Below are positions 26,065 to 32,907 of a DNA stretch of 64,000 nucleotides, in pieces. The number at the start of each line of letters is the position of its first letter. Positions within the stretch are counted from its first letter, which is position 1. The stretch is taken from NCBI RefSeq assembly GCF_015291645.1, contig NZ_CP030055.1:4464001-4528000 (forward strand), written 5' to 3'. The stretch is from Bradyrhizobium sp. CCBAU 53340. Its GTDB lineage: Bacteria > Pseudomonadota > Alphaproteobacteria > Rhizobiales > Xanthobacteraceae. The notes under the pieces were generated by a model. It was not told where the DNA came from. It did no database searches and worked only from the letters and a program-made list of their open reading frames with translations. The position numbers and the translations under genes were made by a program.

Positions 26065-26162
26065 AGCATGATCCGGAAAAGTGCGAAGCGGTTTTCCGAA
26101 AAGATCATGCTCAAACAATAACCTAAAGCGCGATGAGATTCATCCCAATCTCATCGCGCTTT
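26065..26162. repeat. double palindrome (rhizobial intergenic repeat type) acting as terminator
   Basis: Two hairpins lie in tandem. AGCATGATC pairs with GATCATGCT (26065-26111), with inner GGAAAA/TTTTCC arms. A perfect 16-base stem, AAAGCGCGATGAGATT with its complement, lies at 26125-26162 around CATCCC. It sits between the convergent M15-like and pdxY genes and ends 5 bp before the pdxY stop. Confidence 0.8.
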
Positions 26163-26166
26163 GGTC

Positions 26167-26979
26167 TCACGTGCCTGATGTTGGTAACGGCACAAGACGC
26201 ATCTCGGCAGATCCCGCCTGCTGGGTGCGAACGAGCACTGCAAAGATGGTCTCGACCGCAAGCCGCACCGCAGCCTCGACGGCCGTGCCCTTGGCGAGGT
26301 GCGCGGCGATCAAGCCGGTGAGGAGATCGCCGGTACCGTAGGGCCGGATCGGCAGAAGCGGCGTCGCAAAGCGCGACAATTGCCCATCCGCGCACAAATT
26401 CGTTTCCACCTGCCCCGCCGGCGTGTCGGTGAGCGTGCAACCGGTGGCGACGATGTCGATCCTGCGCGCCCCTGCAATCGCAGCCGCTGCAGCGCGCAGG
26501 CCATCTGTGTCTGCAATCTTGACGCCGGAAAGCAGCTCGAGCTCGAACTGGTTCGGCGTGATCAGGTGCGCTGCCGGCAATAGCCGATGCCGCACGACAT
26601 CCAGAATGCCGTCGGCGACATAGACGCGACCGTCATCGCCGATGACGGGATCGCAGAGATAGACGAGCTTGGAATTGCGCGACAGCGCACGCTCGACGAA
26701 ATTGGCGACGACGGCGGCGTTGTCGGGCGAACCGAGATAGCCGGTCACGAGCACGGCCGCCTCATCGACGAGATCGCGCTCCTCGACGCCTTTCAGCAGA
26801 TCGGCAACCAGCTCGGCGTCAAGCACCCGTCCGCGCAAGGTCGGGTAGCGCGGATGGTTGGACAGCAGCGTCGTCGGCACGGCGGCGACGTTCACCCCCT
26901 CTGCCTGTATGGCGTGGACCGCCGCGCTGTTGCCAACATGGCCGTGGACCACCTGGCTTTGGATGGAGATGACGAGCAT
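26167..26979 (-). CDS. pdxY: pyridoxal kinase
   Basis: The 270-residue ribokinase-fold enzyme phosphorylates pyridoxal (salvage of vitamin B6) with ATP. Visible are ISIQSQVVHGHVGNSAAVHA at the N-terminus, LVTGYLGSPDNA, VYLCDPVIGDDGRVYV, LITPNQFELELLSG, and the catalytic anion-hole motif YGTGDLLTGLIAAHL with the GTGD aspartate. The length and motifs fit PdxY rather than the bifunctional ThiD-like PdxK. The ATG at 26979 starts MLVISIQSQ, matching the family. It lies 47 bp downstream of the PaiB-type gene and is probably co-transcribed with it. Confidence 0.92.
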   Translation of the reverse strand: MLVISIQSQVVHGHVGNSAAVHAIQAEGVNVAAVPTTLLSNHPRYPTLRGRVLDAELVADLLKGVEERDLVDEAAVLVTGYLGSPDNAAVVANFVERALSRNSKLVYLCDPVIGDDGRVYVADGILDVVRHRLLPAAHLITPNQFELELLSGVKIADTDGLRAAAAAIAGARRIDIVATGCTLTDTPAGQVETNLCADGQLSRFATPLLPIRPYGTGDLLTGLIAAHLAKGTAVEAAVRLAVETIFAVLVRTQQAGSAEMRLVPLPTSGT

Positions 26980-27026
26980 GCAGAGGTCCGTAAAAGCAAT
27001 CGCGCCGCGGCGCAAGCGCAGCCCGA

Positions 27027-27668
27027 TCACGAAATGTCGTAGTCGAGCCCAGGCCGTAATGCTTGCATCTTCCGCGCCAGCCGCCGGTGTCCGCTCTCCT
27101 CCGAGCGCACCAATTGACCGGCGACCACGACATGATCGGCGTCACTCTTGTGCTGATTGAGCTTGGCCTGCCCCTCGACCTGATCGACCACGAGCTCGAC
27201 GACGCGGATCGCGGCCAGCATGCTGTCGCGCTTGCCCGGCTCCATTTGCGCCAGATCCCAGGGCCGCTTGGGCAGCCGCGCCTCGGCCGCCGCGAGCAGC
27301 GCATCGCCATGGCCGCGGTTCTCATCGTGCCCGCGCAGATGCGCCACGCCCGACAGGTGCACCGCCTCGTAGAGCCAGGTCGAGACGTTGTCGGGCGACG
27401 AATACCAATCATTGGAGATGTAGGCATCGTCGCCGGCGACGATCAGCAGGAAGCGCCTGACGCCGTCGGCAAGCTCAACCAGCGGATTCTTCGCCGTGAA
27501 GTGCATCTGCACGATCCTGCGCCCGTCGCGTTCGGCCAGCACGAACGGCACATGCGAAGCGCGCGGCCCTGTCGCATCCGCCGCCACGATCACGCCGAAG
27601 CCGCGCCGGCCCGCAAATTCCAGCGCGTGCTGCTCCTCGATGCGGAACTGGGGTCGAAGGACATGCAT
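27027..27668 (-). CDS. FMN-binding, PaiB-type negative regulator family protein
   Basis: The 213-residue protein has the split-barrel FMN-binding fold of PaiB: FAGRRGFGVIVAADATGPRA, SHVPFVL, HFTAKNPLVELA, FLLIVAGDDAYISNDWYSSP, and the late VDQVEGQAKLNQHKSDADH segment. PaiB was described as a repressor of sporulation and protease genes in Bacillus; most homologues are uncharacterised and may bind flavin or PLP-like cofactors. The ATG at 27668 (MHVLRPQFRIEE) fits the family. It precedes pdxY with 47 bp between them, and the pairing with a B6 kinase is suggestive. Confidence 0.85.
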   Translation of the reverse strand: MHVLRPQFRIEEQHALEFAGRRGFGVIVAADATGPRASHVPFVLAERDGRRIVQMHFTAKNPLVELADGVRRFLLIVAGDDAYISNDWYSSPDNVSTWLYEAVHLSGVAHLRGHDENRGHGDALLAAAEARLPKRPWDLAQMEPGKRDSMLAAIRVVELVVDQVEGQAKLNQHKSDADHVVVAGQLVRSEESGHRRLARKMQALRPGLDYDIS

Positions 27669-27770
27669 GGCGCAGCACCCGAGCGGAAGATGGGACGACG
27701 GAAGGCTACCCCATGATCCTACGGCCGGCGAAACGAAATTCAGCCGCAAACACGGATGCCAGAAATGACG

Positions 27771-28403
27771 TCAGCGTCGTGCCAGCTCATCGAGATAAGC
27801 GCAAAACATGTCGGCCAACCCGTCGGCATGACGCAAGATCTCCGCCTCGCTACGCGGCGTCTCCGAAAACCGCTTGCCGACCTCAGCCAGCGTCGTCTTG
27901 ATCAGCTCCCCGGCGAGCTCGCGGGTTGCCTCCGAGGCCTTTGGCAGCGCCTCGCGCATGAAAACCGCGACGATGCCCTCGCCCGCCGCGCGCGCCTCCT
28001 GCGCCTCGGGCGCATCGCGATAGAGCGGCGCGGCATCGCTCAGCGCGCCGCGGATCGCGGCCTCCTCGCATTCGGAGCGAATGAAGGCGTGGACCAGTGC
28101 ACGCAGCCGCGCCAGAGGCGGCTGCGTCCTATCAGCCAAAATGCCGCGCAGAAGCTCGCTCGTGCTGCGCCATTCGTCGCTTTGCAGGCGAAACAGGATC
28201 GCCGCCTTGTTCGGAAAATATTGGTAGAGCGATCCGACGCTGACCCCGGCCCTCTCCGCCACCCGCGCGGTGGTGAAGCGTTGTGCGCCCTCCTTCATCA
28301 GAACCTGAACCGCGGCATCGAGAATGGCCGCAACGAGCTCGCTGGAGCGGGCCTGTTGCGGCTGTTTTCGTGAGGAAACTGAACGACTTCGACGATCGGC
28401 CAT
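27771..28403 (-). CDS. TetR/AcrR family transcriptional regulator
   Basis: The 210-residue protein has an N-terminal TetR helix-turn-helix (residues 20-70: LVAAILDAAVQVLMKEGAQR, FTTARVAERAGVSVGSLYQYF, PNKAAILF) and an all-helical ligand domain. The ATG at 28403 follows GGAAG. It is divergent from an O-methyltransferase gene across 97 bp, a layout that usually means the regulator represses both. The stretch between contains ATTAGTCGTATTTCAG but no clean palindrome I can defend as the operator. Confidence 0.87.
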   Translation of the reverse strand: MADRRSRSVSSRKQPQQARSSELVAAILDAAVQVLMKEGAQRFTTARVAERAGVSVGSLYQYFPNKAAILFRLQSDEWRSTSELLRGILADRTQPPLARLRALVHAFIRSECEEAAIRGALSDAAPLYRDAPEAQEARAAGEGIVAVFMREALPKASEATRELAGELIKTTLAEVGKRFSETPRSEAEILRHADGLADMFCAYLDELARR

Positions 28404-28500
28404 AACGCTTCCGGGGTAATGCGAATAGGAAACGCGACGAATTAGTCGTATTTCAGTTCGCGCGCAAGCATGCGCTCTGCCGTGAACCTGGAGGCACCAA

Positions 28501-29166
28501 ATGACCACCCCGACAATGACATCGCTTGCACCGCTGCTGGATCGTCTGTTCGACCGGGACGAAGCTGCTCGCGGCGCGCTGCGAGCCGCCTTCGCAGATG
28601 TGACCGACGCCGAGCGCACCCGCATGATGCAAAGCAAGACCGATTACCGCGACCTCTACGCACGCCTGAAGGACGCGCCGCTCGCCGTCTCGCGCGAGAC
28701 GGGCCACCTGCTGTACATGCTGGCGCGCAGCTCTCGCGCCAGGACGATCGTCGAGTTCGGCACCTCGTTCGGCATCTCGGCGCTGCATTTGGCCGCAGCC
28801 TTGCGCGACAATGGCGGCGGCCGTCTCATCACCAGCGAGTTCGAGCCGTCCAAGGCGGCGCGGGCCCGAGACAATCTTACGGCCGGCGGCCTGATCGATC
28901 TCGTCGAGATCCGCGAAGGCGATGCGCTGAAGACGCTGAGCGCCGATCTGCCCGATCAGATCGACCTCGTGCTGCTCGACGGCGCCAAGGCGCTCTATCC
29001 TGAGATCCTCGATCTGGTCGAAGACCGTTTGAGGCCGGGCGCGATCATCGTGGCCGACAATGCGGACGACAGCCCCGATTATCTGGCGCGCGTGCGCGCA
29101 GCCGGAAGCGGCTATATGTCCACCCCCTTCGCAGAGGATGTCGAGCTGTCCGTGCGGATCAGTTAG
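28501..29166 (+). CDS. O-methyltransferase (SAM-dependent, family 3-like)
   Basis: The 221-residue protein is a class I methyltransferase. An N-terminal helical region contains MQSKTDYRDLYARLKDAPLA; the SAM motif is IVEFGTSFGISALHLAAAL near residue 85, followed by GGRLITSEFEPSKAARARDN. An acidic DLVLLDGAKALY motif holds the metal-binding Asp position, and IIVADNADDSPDYL ends the core. It probably methylates a catechol-like or other small substrate, in the cytoplasm. The ATG at 28501 has GGAGG upstream, and the TetR regulator is divergent. A strong terminator follows at 29198. Confidence 0.85.
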   Translation: MTTPTMTSLAPLLDRLFDRDEAARGALRAAFADVTDAERTRMMQSKTDYRDLYARLKDAPLAVSRETGHLLYMLARSSRARTIVEFGTSFGISALHLAAALRDNGGGRLITSEFEPSKAARARDNLTAGGLIDLVEIREGDALKTLSADLPDQIDLVLLDGAKALYPEILDLVEDRLRPGAIIVADNADDSPDYLARVRAAGSGYMSTPFAEDVELSVRIS

Positions 29167-29197
29167 GGCCGCATCGAACATATCGCACATCCTGGAG

Positions 29198-29227
29198 CCG
29201 CCGCACGATCCGTCGTGCGGCGGTTTT
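29198..29227 (+). terminator. intrinsic terminator of the O-methyltransferase gene
   Basis: A perfect 11-base stem (CCGCCGCACGA/TCGTGCGGCGG) with a TCCG loop is followed by TTTT, 31 bp past the stop. Confidence 0.85.
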
Positions 29228-29333
29228 GTGCTGTCGACCGCGGAAATCCTGAGGGTTCGACTTGTCGCAGGCCCGTCACTGACACGTGATATTTGCTCCC
29301 GACAAAAGCCATGTTGTGCGCGCTGAACATACC

Positions 29334-29345
29334 TACCGCGCGGTA
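29334..29345. promoter_or_regulatory. putative TetR operator of the SMR-TetR operon
   Basis: TACCGCGCGGTA is a perfect 12 bp palindrome lying 27 bp before the SMR start codon, directly after ACATACC. Its size and place match operators bound by TetR-family repressors of SMR pumps; the downstream TetR is the natural ligand. The assignment is inference. Confidence 0.55.
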
Positions 29346-29372
29346 TCTTTCTCGCGCACACTCGAGATCGCC

Positions 29373-29717
29373 ATGACGTCCGCTTTCACCTCCTATGCCG
29401 CGCTTGCCCTCGCCATCGTGTTCGAAGTGACGGCTTCAGCCTTTTTGCAGCAGTCCGCGCAGTTCACGCGGCCGTGGCCGACGATGGCGATGGTGCTGTT
29501 CTACGTTGCCTCGTTCTACGCGCTGTCGGTGGCAATCCGGGCGATCCCCCTCAGCATCGCCTATGCGATCTGGGGCGGGGTCGGCATCATCCTGACCGCC
29601 ACCGTGTCCTTCGTGCTGTTCCGCCAGATGCTGGACGCCGCGGCCTTCGTCGGCATCGGATTGATCGTCTCGGGCGTTTTGGTCATCAACCTGTTCTCGC
29701 AGACGACGGCTCATTGA
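29373..29717 (+). CDS. SMR-family multidrug efflux protein
   Basis: The 114-residue protein has four membrane helices and the essential Glu18 in ALAIVFEVTASAFLQQS. Other SMR marks are FYALSVAIRAIPLSIAYAIW, GGVGIILTAT and a final LIVSGVLVINLFS. It exchanges protons for cationic drugs, quaternary ammonium or guanidinium-type compounds as a dimer in the inner membrane. The ATG at 29373 is used. Its stop overlaps the TetR start (ATGA), so the two are translationally coupled. A palindromic operator lies in the leader. Confidence 0.9.
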   Translation: MTSAFTSYAALALAIVFEVTASAFLQQSAQFTRPWPTMAMVLFYVASFYALSVAIRAIPLSIAYAIWGGVGIILTATVSFVLFRQMLDAAAFVGIGLIVSGVLVINLFSQTTAH

Positions 29718-30286
29718 TGCCGGCAAGCGCCTACACCCGCGCCAAGCAGCCCGAGCAGGTGCGACGCGCCCTGCTCGACTGCGCGGCCGATATCGCCTTG
29801 GACCACGGCGTCTCCGGCATCACTGTGCAGGCCGTGGCAGCGGCGGCCGGCGTCACCAAGGGTGGGTTGTTCCATCATTTCGGAAGCAAGCAGGCACTCA
29901 TCGAAGGCCTGTTCGCCGACCTGCTCGCCCGGGTCGATGCCGAGATTGACGCGGCCATCGAGGCGGATTCGAAACCGCGGGGCAGCTTCACCCGCGCTTA
30001 TGTGAATGCGGTATTCACCGGCAAGGCCTTCGGCTTCGCCACGCCGTGGGCGGCGCTGAGCATGGTGGTGGTCACTGATCCGTCGCTGCGCAAGCTCTGG
30101 AACGACTGGATGAAGGCACGCCTAAAACGCCACCGCACCACCGATGCGGCGCCAGAGCTCCAGATCGTGCGTCTCGCCGCCGACGGCGCCTGGCTGTCCT
30201 TCGTCACCACGGGACAGACACGCATGAACGCCGACTTGCGCGCCGTCCACGACCGCCTGATCGAACAGACCTATCGGCGCGCCTGA
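29717..30286 (+). CDS. TetR family repressor coupled to SMR pump
   Basis: The 189-residue protein has an N-terminal helix-turn-helix (VRRALLDCAADIALDHGVSG, ITVQAVAAAAGVTKGGLFHH, FGSKQALI) and a TetR C-terminal helical domain with FATPWAALSMVVVTDPSLRK. The start ATG overlaps the SMR stop by one base. It most likely represses its own operon by binding the palindrome at 29334, with release by an exported compound. The residues after 100 resemble the domain of YbiH/QacR-like regulators only loosely. Confidence 0.87.
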   Translation: MPASAYTRAKQPEQVRRALLDCAADIALDHGVSGITVQAVAAAAGVTKGGLFHHFGSKQALIEGLFADLLARVDAEIDAAIEADSKPRGSFTRAYVNAVFTGKAFGFATPWAALSMVVVTDPSLRKLWNDWMKARLKRHRTTDAAPELQIVRLAADGAWLSFVTTGQTRMNADLRAVHDRLIEQTYRRA

Positions 30287-30304
30287 CCAGAGCCGGATCG
30301 GCGC

Positions 30305-30673
30305 CTACTGGCTCTGCGCAGGCTTGGGCGGACGCGATTTGGACCGGGATGGCTTTGCGCCAGGCTTGGCCGCAGCGGCGGGAGGCGGCGTATCGACCGA
30401 GACCAGATAGGCCGCAAGCGCCTTGGCACTATCGGAACTGGTCGAATAGTGATCCGCCAAGAACCAGGAGAGCGTCAGGCTCATGCGTCCCTTCGCGAGC
30501 CCCCGGGGGCTGCGATGACAGGCCGTGCAACCGTCAGCAAAGAGCTTCTCCGGCGACTTGCCGGCATCGAGATTTTGCGCGGAGGCGAGCGGCGCCGTCA
30601 GCGCCACGGCAATGGTCCCAAGAATCACCAGAGGCGCGAGGAGTTCGCGCCCCGGTCGAAATAGCGATCTCAA
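30305..30673 (-). CDS. small exported c-type cytochrome with basic tail
   Basis: The 122-residue protein has an N-terminal signal/anchor (LLAPLVILGTIAVALTAPLA, cleavage near ASAQ) and one heme site CxxCH in FADGCTACHRSPRGLAKGRM. A distal ligand region follows with LSWFLADHYSTSSDSAKALA, and the tail is Pro/Lys/Arg/Ser-rich (KPSRSKSRPPKPAQSQ). The start appears to be TTG at 30673 after GGGGACG; no ATG fits. It is convergent with the SMR-TetR operon. It is similar in size to the cytochrome at 19627 but has a different tail. Electron partners are unknown. Confidence 0.75.
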   Translation of the reverse strand: MRSLFRPGRELLAPLVILGTIAVALTAPLASAQNLDAGKSPEKLFADGCTACHRSPRGLAKGRMSLTLSWFLADHYSTSSDSAKALAAYLVSVDTPPPAAAAKPGAKPSRSKSRPPKPAQSQ

Positions 30674-30698
30674 TGTCGTCCCCTAGCCCGTCCTGCGA

Positions 30699-30878
30699 TC
30701 ACGCTGCCAGCAACCGATCGAACTCCGGCGGCGCATAGGCCTTGCCGTCCTGATCGGTGATGACGACCCGCCATCCTTCGCTCGCCCAAACCTTCGCCTT
30801 CGCCACGATGAGCAATCGGCTCTCGCGGGCAAAACTGTACTTCTCGTTGTCGCGTTCTGCGACCATCTTATAGGCCAA
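30699..30878 (-). CDS. small conserved-looking protein, unknown function
   Basis: The 59-residue protein reads LAYKMVAERDNEKYSFARES, then RLLIVAKAKVWASEGWRVVI, then TDQDGKAYAPPEFDRLLAA. This resembles a family of short rhizobial proteins of unknown role. The TTG at 30878 is chosen because AAGGGG lies just upstream and similarity begins there; the ATG four codons later is the alternative. It is 25 bp upstream of the cytochrome gene on the same strand. Confidence 0.6.
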   Translation of the reverse strand: MAYKMVAERDNEKYSFARESRLLIVAKAKVWASEGWRVVITDQDGKAYAPPEFDRLLAA

Positions 30879-31020
30879 TGCGCATCCCCTTGCGTTGCCC
30901 TGCACCCGCCTCGTCGTGGCAGCGGGCTTTGGCGGCAATTCGCCGGGAGCGTGGCAATTTGGTGCCGGCCGCGGCAGCATTGTGCCGATGACGACTCCCG
31001 TCGGGCGACGAAGGTCGATC

Positions 31021-31290
31021 ATGCGTCATCCGGAATGCGATTCTGCTAGCCGGGAGCTTGGTGGCCGTCATGCCTGGCGCCGCGCAGACCTGCGCCGCGC
31101 TATCCGGCCTGCACCGAGGTCTACACCATCGACGACAGCACGATCGACTGTGCCTTCACGTCGATGGCGCAATGTGCCGCGACCGCCTCCGGGCAGCCCG
31201 AGCCAATGCTATGCCAACCCCCATGCGGTCCAGAGCCGCCAGCCGGACTCCGGCCCATCGCCGCCGCGACGGAACCGATTGCGTCCGGGA
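31021..31290 (+). pseudogene. frameshifted DUF3551 family gene
   Basis: Pieces of one small exported protein appear in successive frames. A signal-like segment AILLAGSLVAVMPGAAQT lies in the frame of position 31058. The core YPACTEVYTIDDSTIDCAFT with SMAQCAATASGQP lies in the frame of 31101. The C-terminal SQCYANPHAVQSRQPDS lies in the frame of 31201. DUF3551 proteins (common in Bradyrhizobium) have this order, with conserved Cys and a QC(A/Y)ANP ending. Two one-base shifts in the same sense therefore break the gene, and the start may be shifted as well. Sequencing error is an alternative. Confidence 0.62.
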
Positions 31291-31295
31291 TGCGC

Positions 31296-31574
31296 TCAGT
31301 GGACGCGGATCACATGTGGCCGACCGAGATCTATCAGACCCTGCACGGCCGACAGGCGATCGTCCAGGGCAGCAATGGTGAGCAACAAATTGTTGCGACG
31401 CTCGTCGAGCATACCCATCTCGGCGCCGGTGAGCTTCTTGCTCGTCCGCTCCTTGTGGATGCCGTCGAGAGATTTGCGCAAGCCGGCGATCAGGCCGGTC
31501 AGTTGCTTGGCCTCTTTGGTCATCGACTTCTTCGCGACATTTTGGCGGCGCGACTCCGCCTGGCTCTGTCTCAT
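31296..31574 (-). CDS. small helical protein, unknown function
   Basis: The 92-residue, highly charged protein begins MRQSQAESRRQNVAKKSMTK and is predicted almost wholly helical (LTGLIAGLRKSLDGIHKER, GAEMGMLDERRNNLLLTIAA). It is probably a coiled-coil dimer. GGGAGG lies 9 nt before the ATG at 31574; two ATG codons overlap the site further upstream. It converges with the broken DUF3551 gene. No family is recognised. Confidence 0.6.
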   Translation of the reverse strand: MRQSQAESRRQNVAKKSMTKEAKQLTGLIAGLRKSLDGIHKERTSKKLTGAEMGMLDERRNNLLLTIAALDDRLSAVQGLIDLGRPHVIRVH

Positions 31575-31710
31575 CGTCATCATCCTCCCGTAGCCCCGCT
31601 GCCCCGAGTGGATGCTTACAGCTTTGAATAGACATCTTACGATCAATGAAATCTGCGGGCGAAGAACTTTCTTAAATTGTACGCGCACGGAACCCGAGCC
31701 GGCCCAAAAA

Positions 31711-31738
31711 GAAAGCCCGGCACGAAGGCCGGGCTTTC
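31711..31738 (-). terminator. intrinsic terminator of the SH3-domain gene
   Basis: A perfect 11-base stem (GAAAGCCCGGC/GCCGGGCTTTC) with a 6-base loop is followed on the minus strand by TTTTTGG. It starts about 20 bp past the stop at 31759. Confidence 0.8.
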
Positions 31739-31758
31739 GTTGGCAAATTCTAGTGTTT

Positions 31759-32766
31759 CTAGTGTTTCTCGTGGCCGCCGGGTGCGCCGCCACCGTGCGG
31801 AGCTGCGGCATTGACGTGCGGAGCACCGCCACCACCGCCGCCGGGATGCGCCATCGCAGGTGCGGGTGCGGCCGCGCGCGGCGCCGGCATCTGCGCATGC
31901 GCATTCATCGGTGCGCCATGGCTGACATTCGGCTGAGCGACGTGCGGCATCGCGGGCCGAGCCGCCGGCGCAGCTGACATGCGCGGCGCTTCATGTGCAC
32001 GGGCCATCGGTTGCGCGCGCGCCGCGGCTCGGGCAGCAGTCGGCTCGTGCATCATGCGCGCCTGCGCATCGCGGGGATTGCGCCCCTGCACGGCGGTCCG
32101 CTCATGCGCGATGCGCTCGCTCCGCCCGGCGCCGGTCCGGTCCGCCGTCACCGCAGCGTCGCGCTTCGTAATGGCAGCGTCACGCTTCGTGATGGCGGCG
32201 TCACGCCGTGCGGTCGCAGCATCCCGCCCGGAGATTGCGGCGGCACCGTTGACATTGCTCTTGCCACGAATGCCTTCGCGCTCCAGCGCGACTGCTGCGT
32301 CATGCGTCGCCGCGCGACCGATGCGAGCAGCGCGCGGATCAACCGTTATCTGCGTCGCGAAACGCTCGTGCGACGTCCAGTAGCTGTCCCAGTAAGCATG
32401 GCGGCGATACCAGGGACGTCCCTCGTAGTAGCTCGACCAGTACGAACTCAACACGAAGGGAACGACCGGCACGTCAATCTCGTCGACATAGTCGGGAAGA
32501 TAGACGTAGTGATTGCGGTAGAGATATTCGAGATATTGCGACGACACCCAGCCGCGGTCGTCGGAGAAGCTCACGTCGCACCAGGCATCGCCGCGAAGGC
32601 AACCATGGATGTTGACGCGGGCGCCCTCGGGGATGCGATCGACCAGGGGAAAGCCGGCACCCGGACCGGCGCGCAGGCCGGTCGAGACGGTGACGATGCC
32701 AGGCGCGGCCAATGCGGCCGTCGGGGCGAGCAGCAGTGCTGCAACTAAAGCGGTTCTCAGTCTCAT
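31759..32766 (-). CDS. exported SH3-domain protein with low-complexity tail
   Basis: The 335-residue protein has a signal peptide (MRLRTALVAALLLAPTAALA) followed by a bacterial SH3 domain (residues 24-75: TVSTGLRAGPGAGFPLVDRI, PEGARVNIHGC, DVSFSDDRGWVSSQYL). A Tyr/Trp-rich region follows, then a low-complexity helical segment with near-tandem DAAITKR heptads (DAAVALE ... DAATARR, DAAITKR twice, DAAVTAD). A Pro/Ala/His/Met tail ends the protein. SH3_3 domains often bind peptidoglycan, so it is likely periplasmic. The ATG at 32766 follows AGGAGG. The tail may be an adhesive or disordered spacer. Confidence 0.78.
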   Translation of the reverse strand: MRLRTALVAALLLAPTAALAAPGIVTVSTGLRAGPGAGFPLVDRIPEGARVNIHGCLRGDAWCDVSFSDDRGWVSSQYLEYLYRNHYVYLPDYVDEIDVPVVPFVLSSYWSSYYEGRPWYRRHAYWDSYWTSHERFATQITVDPRAARIGRAATHDAAVALEREGIRGKSNVNGAAAISGRDAATARRDAAITKRDAAITKRDAAVTADRTGAGRSERIAHERTAVQGRNPRDAQARMMHEPTAARAAARAQPMARAHEAPRMSAAPAARPAMPHVAQPNVSHGAPMNAHAQMPAPRAAAPAPAMAHPGGGGGGAPHVNAAAPHGGGAPGGHEKH

Positions 32767-32907
32767 GGCGAAATCCTCCTCTGAGAGGCGGAACGCGCGA
32801 ACGGAATAAAGCGTTCCGCTCGCGAGCGTCGTATCAGCCAAAAGATTGAGAGACGCGCCGTGCACCGAGTTCGATATTCATCCGCCATTCATCGGCGGAG
32901 CAAAACC

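Noticed and set aside
32150..32220. Direct repeats in the SH3 gene taken for a CRISPR-like or VNTR array
   Set aside because: These are about 20-21 bp codon repeats encoding DAAITKR heptads within one continuous reading frame, without spacers.
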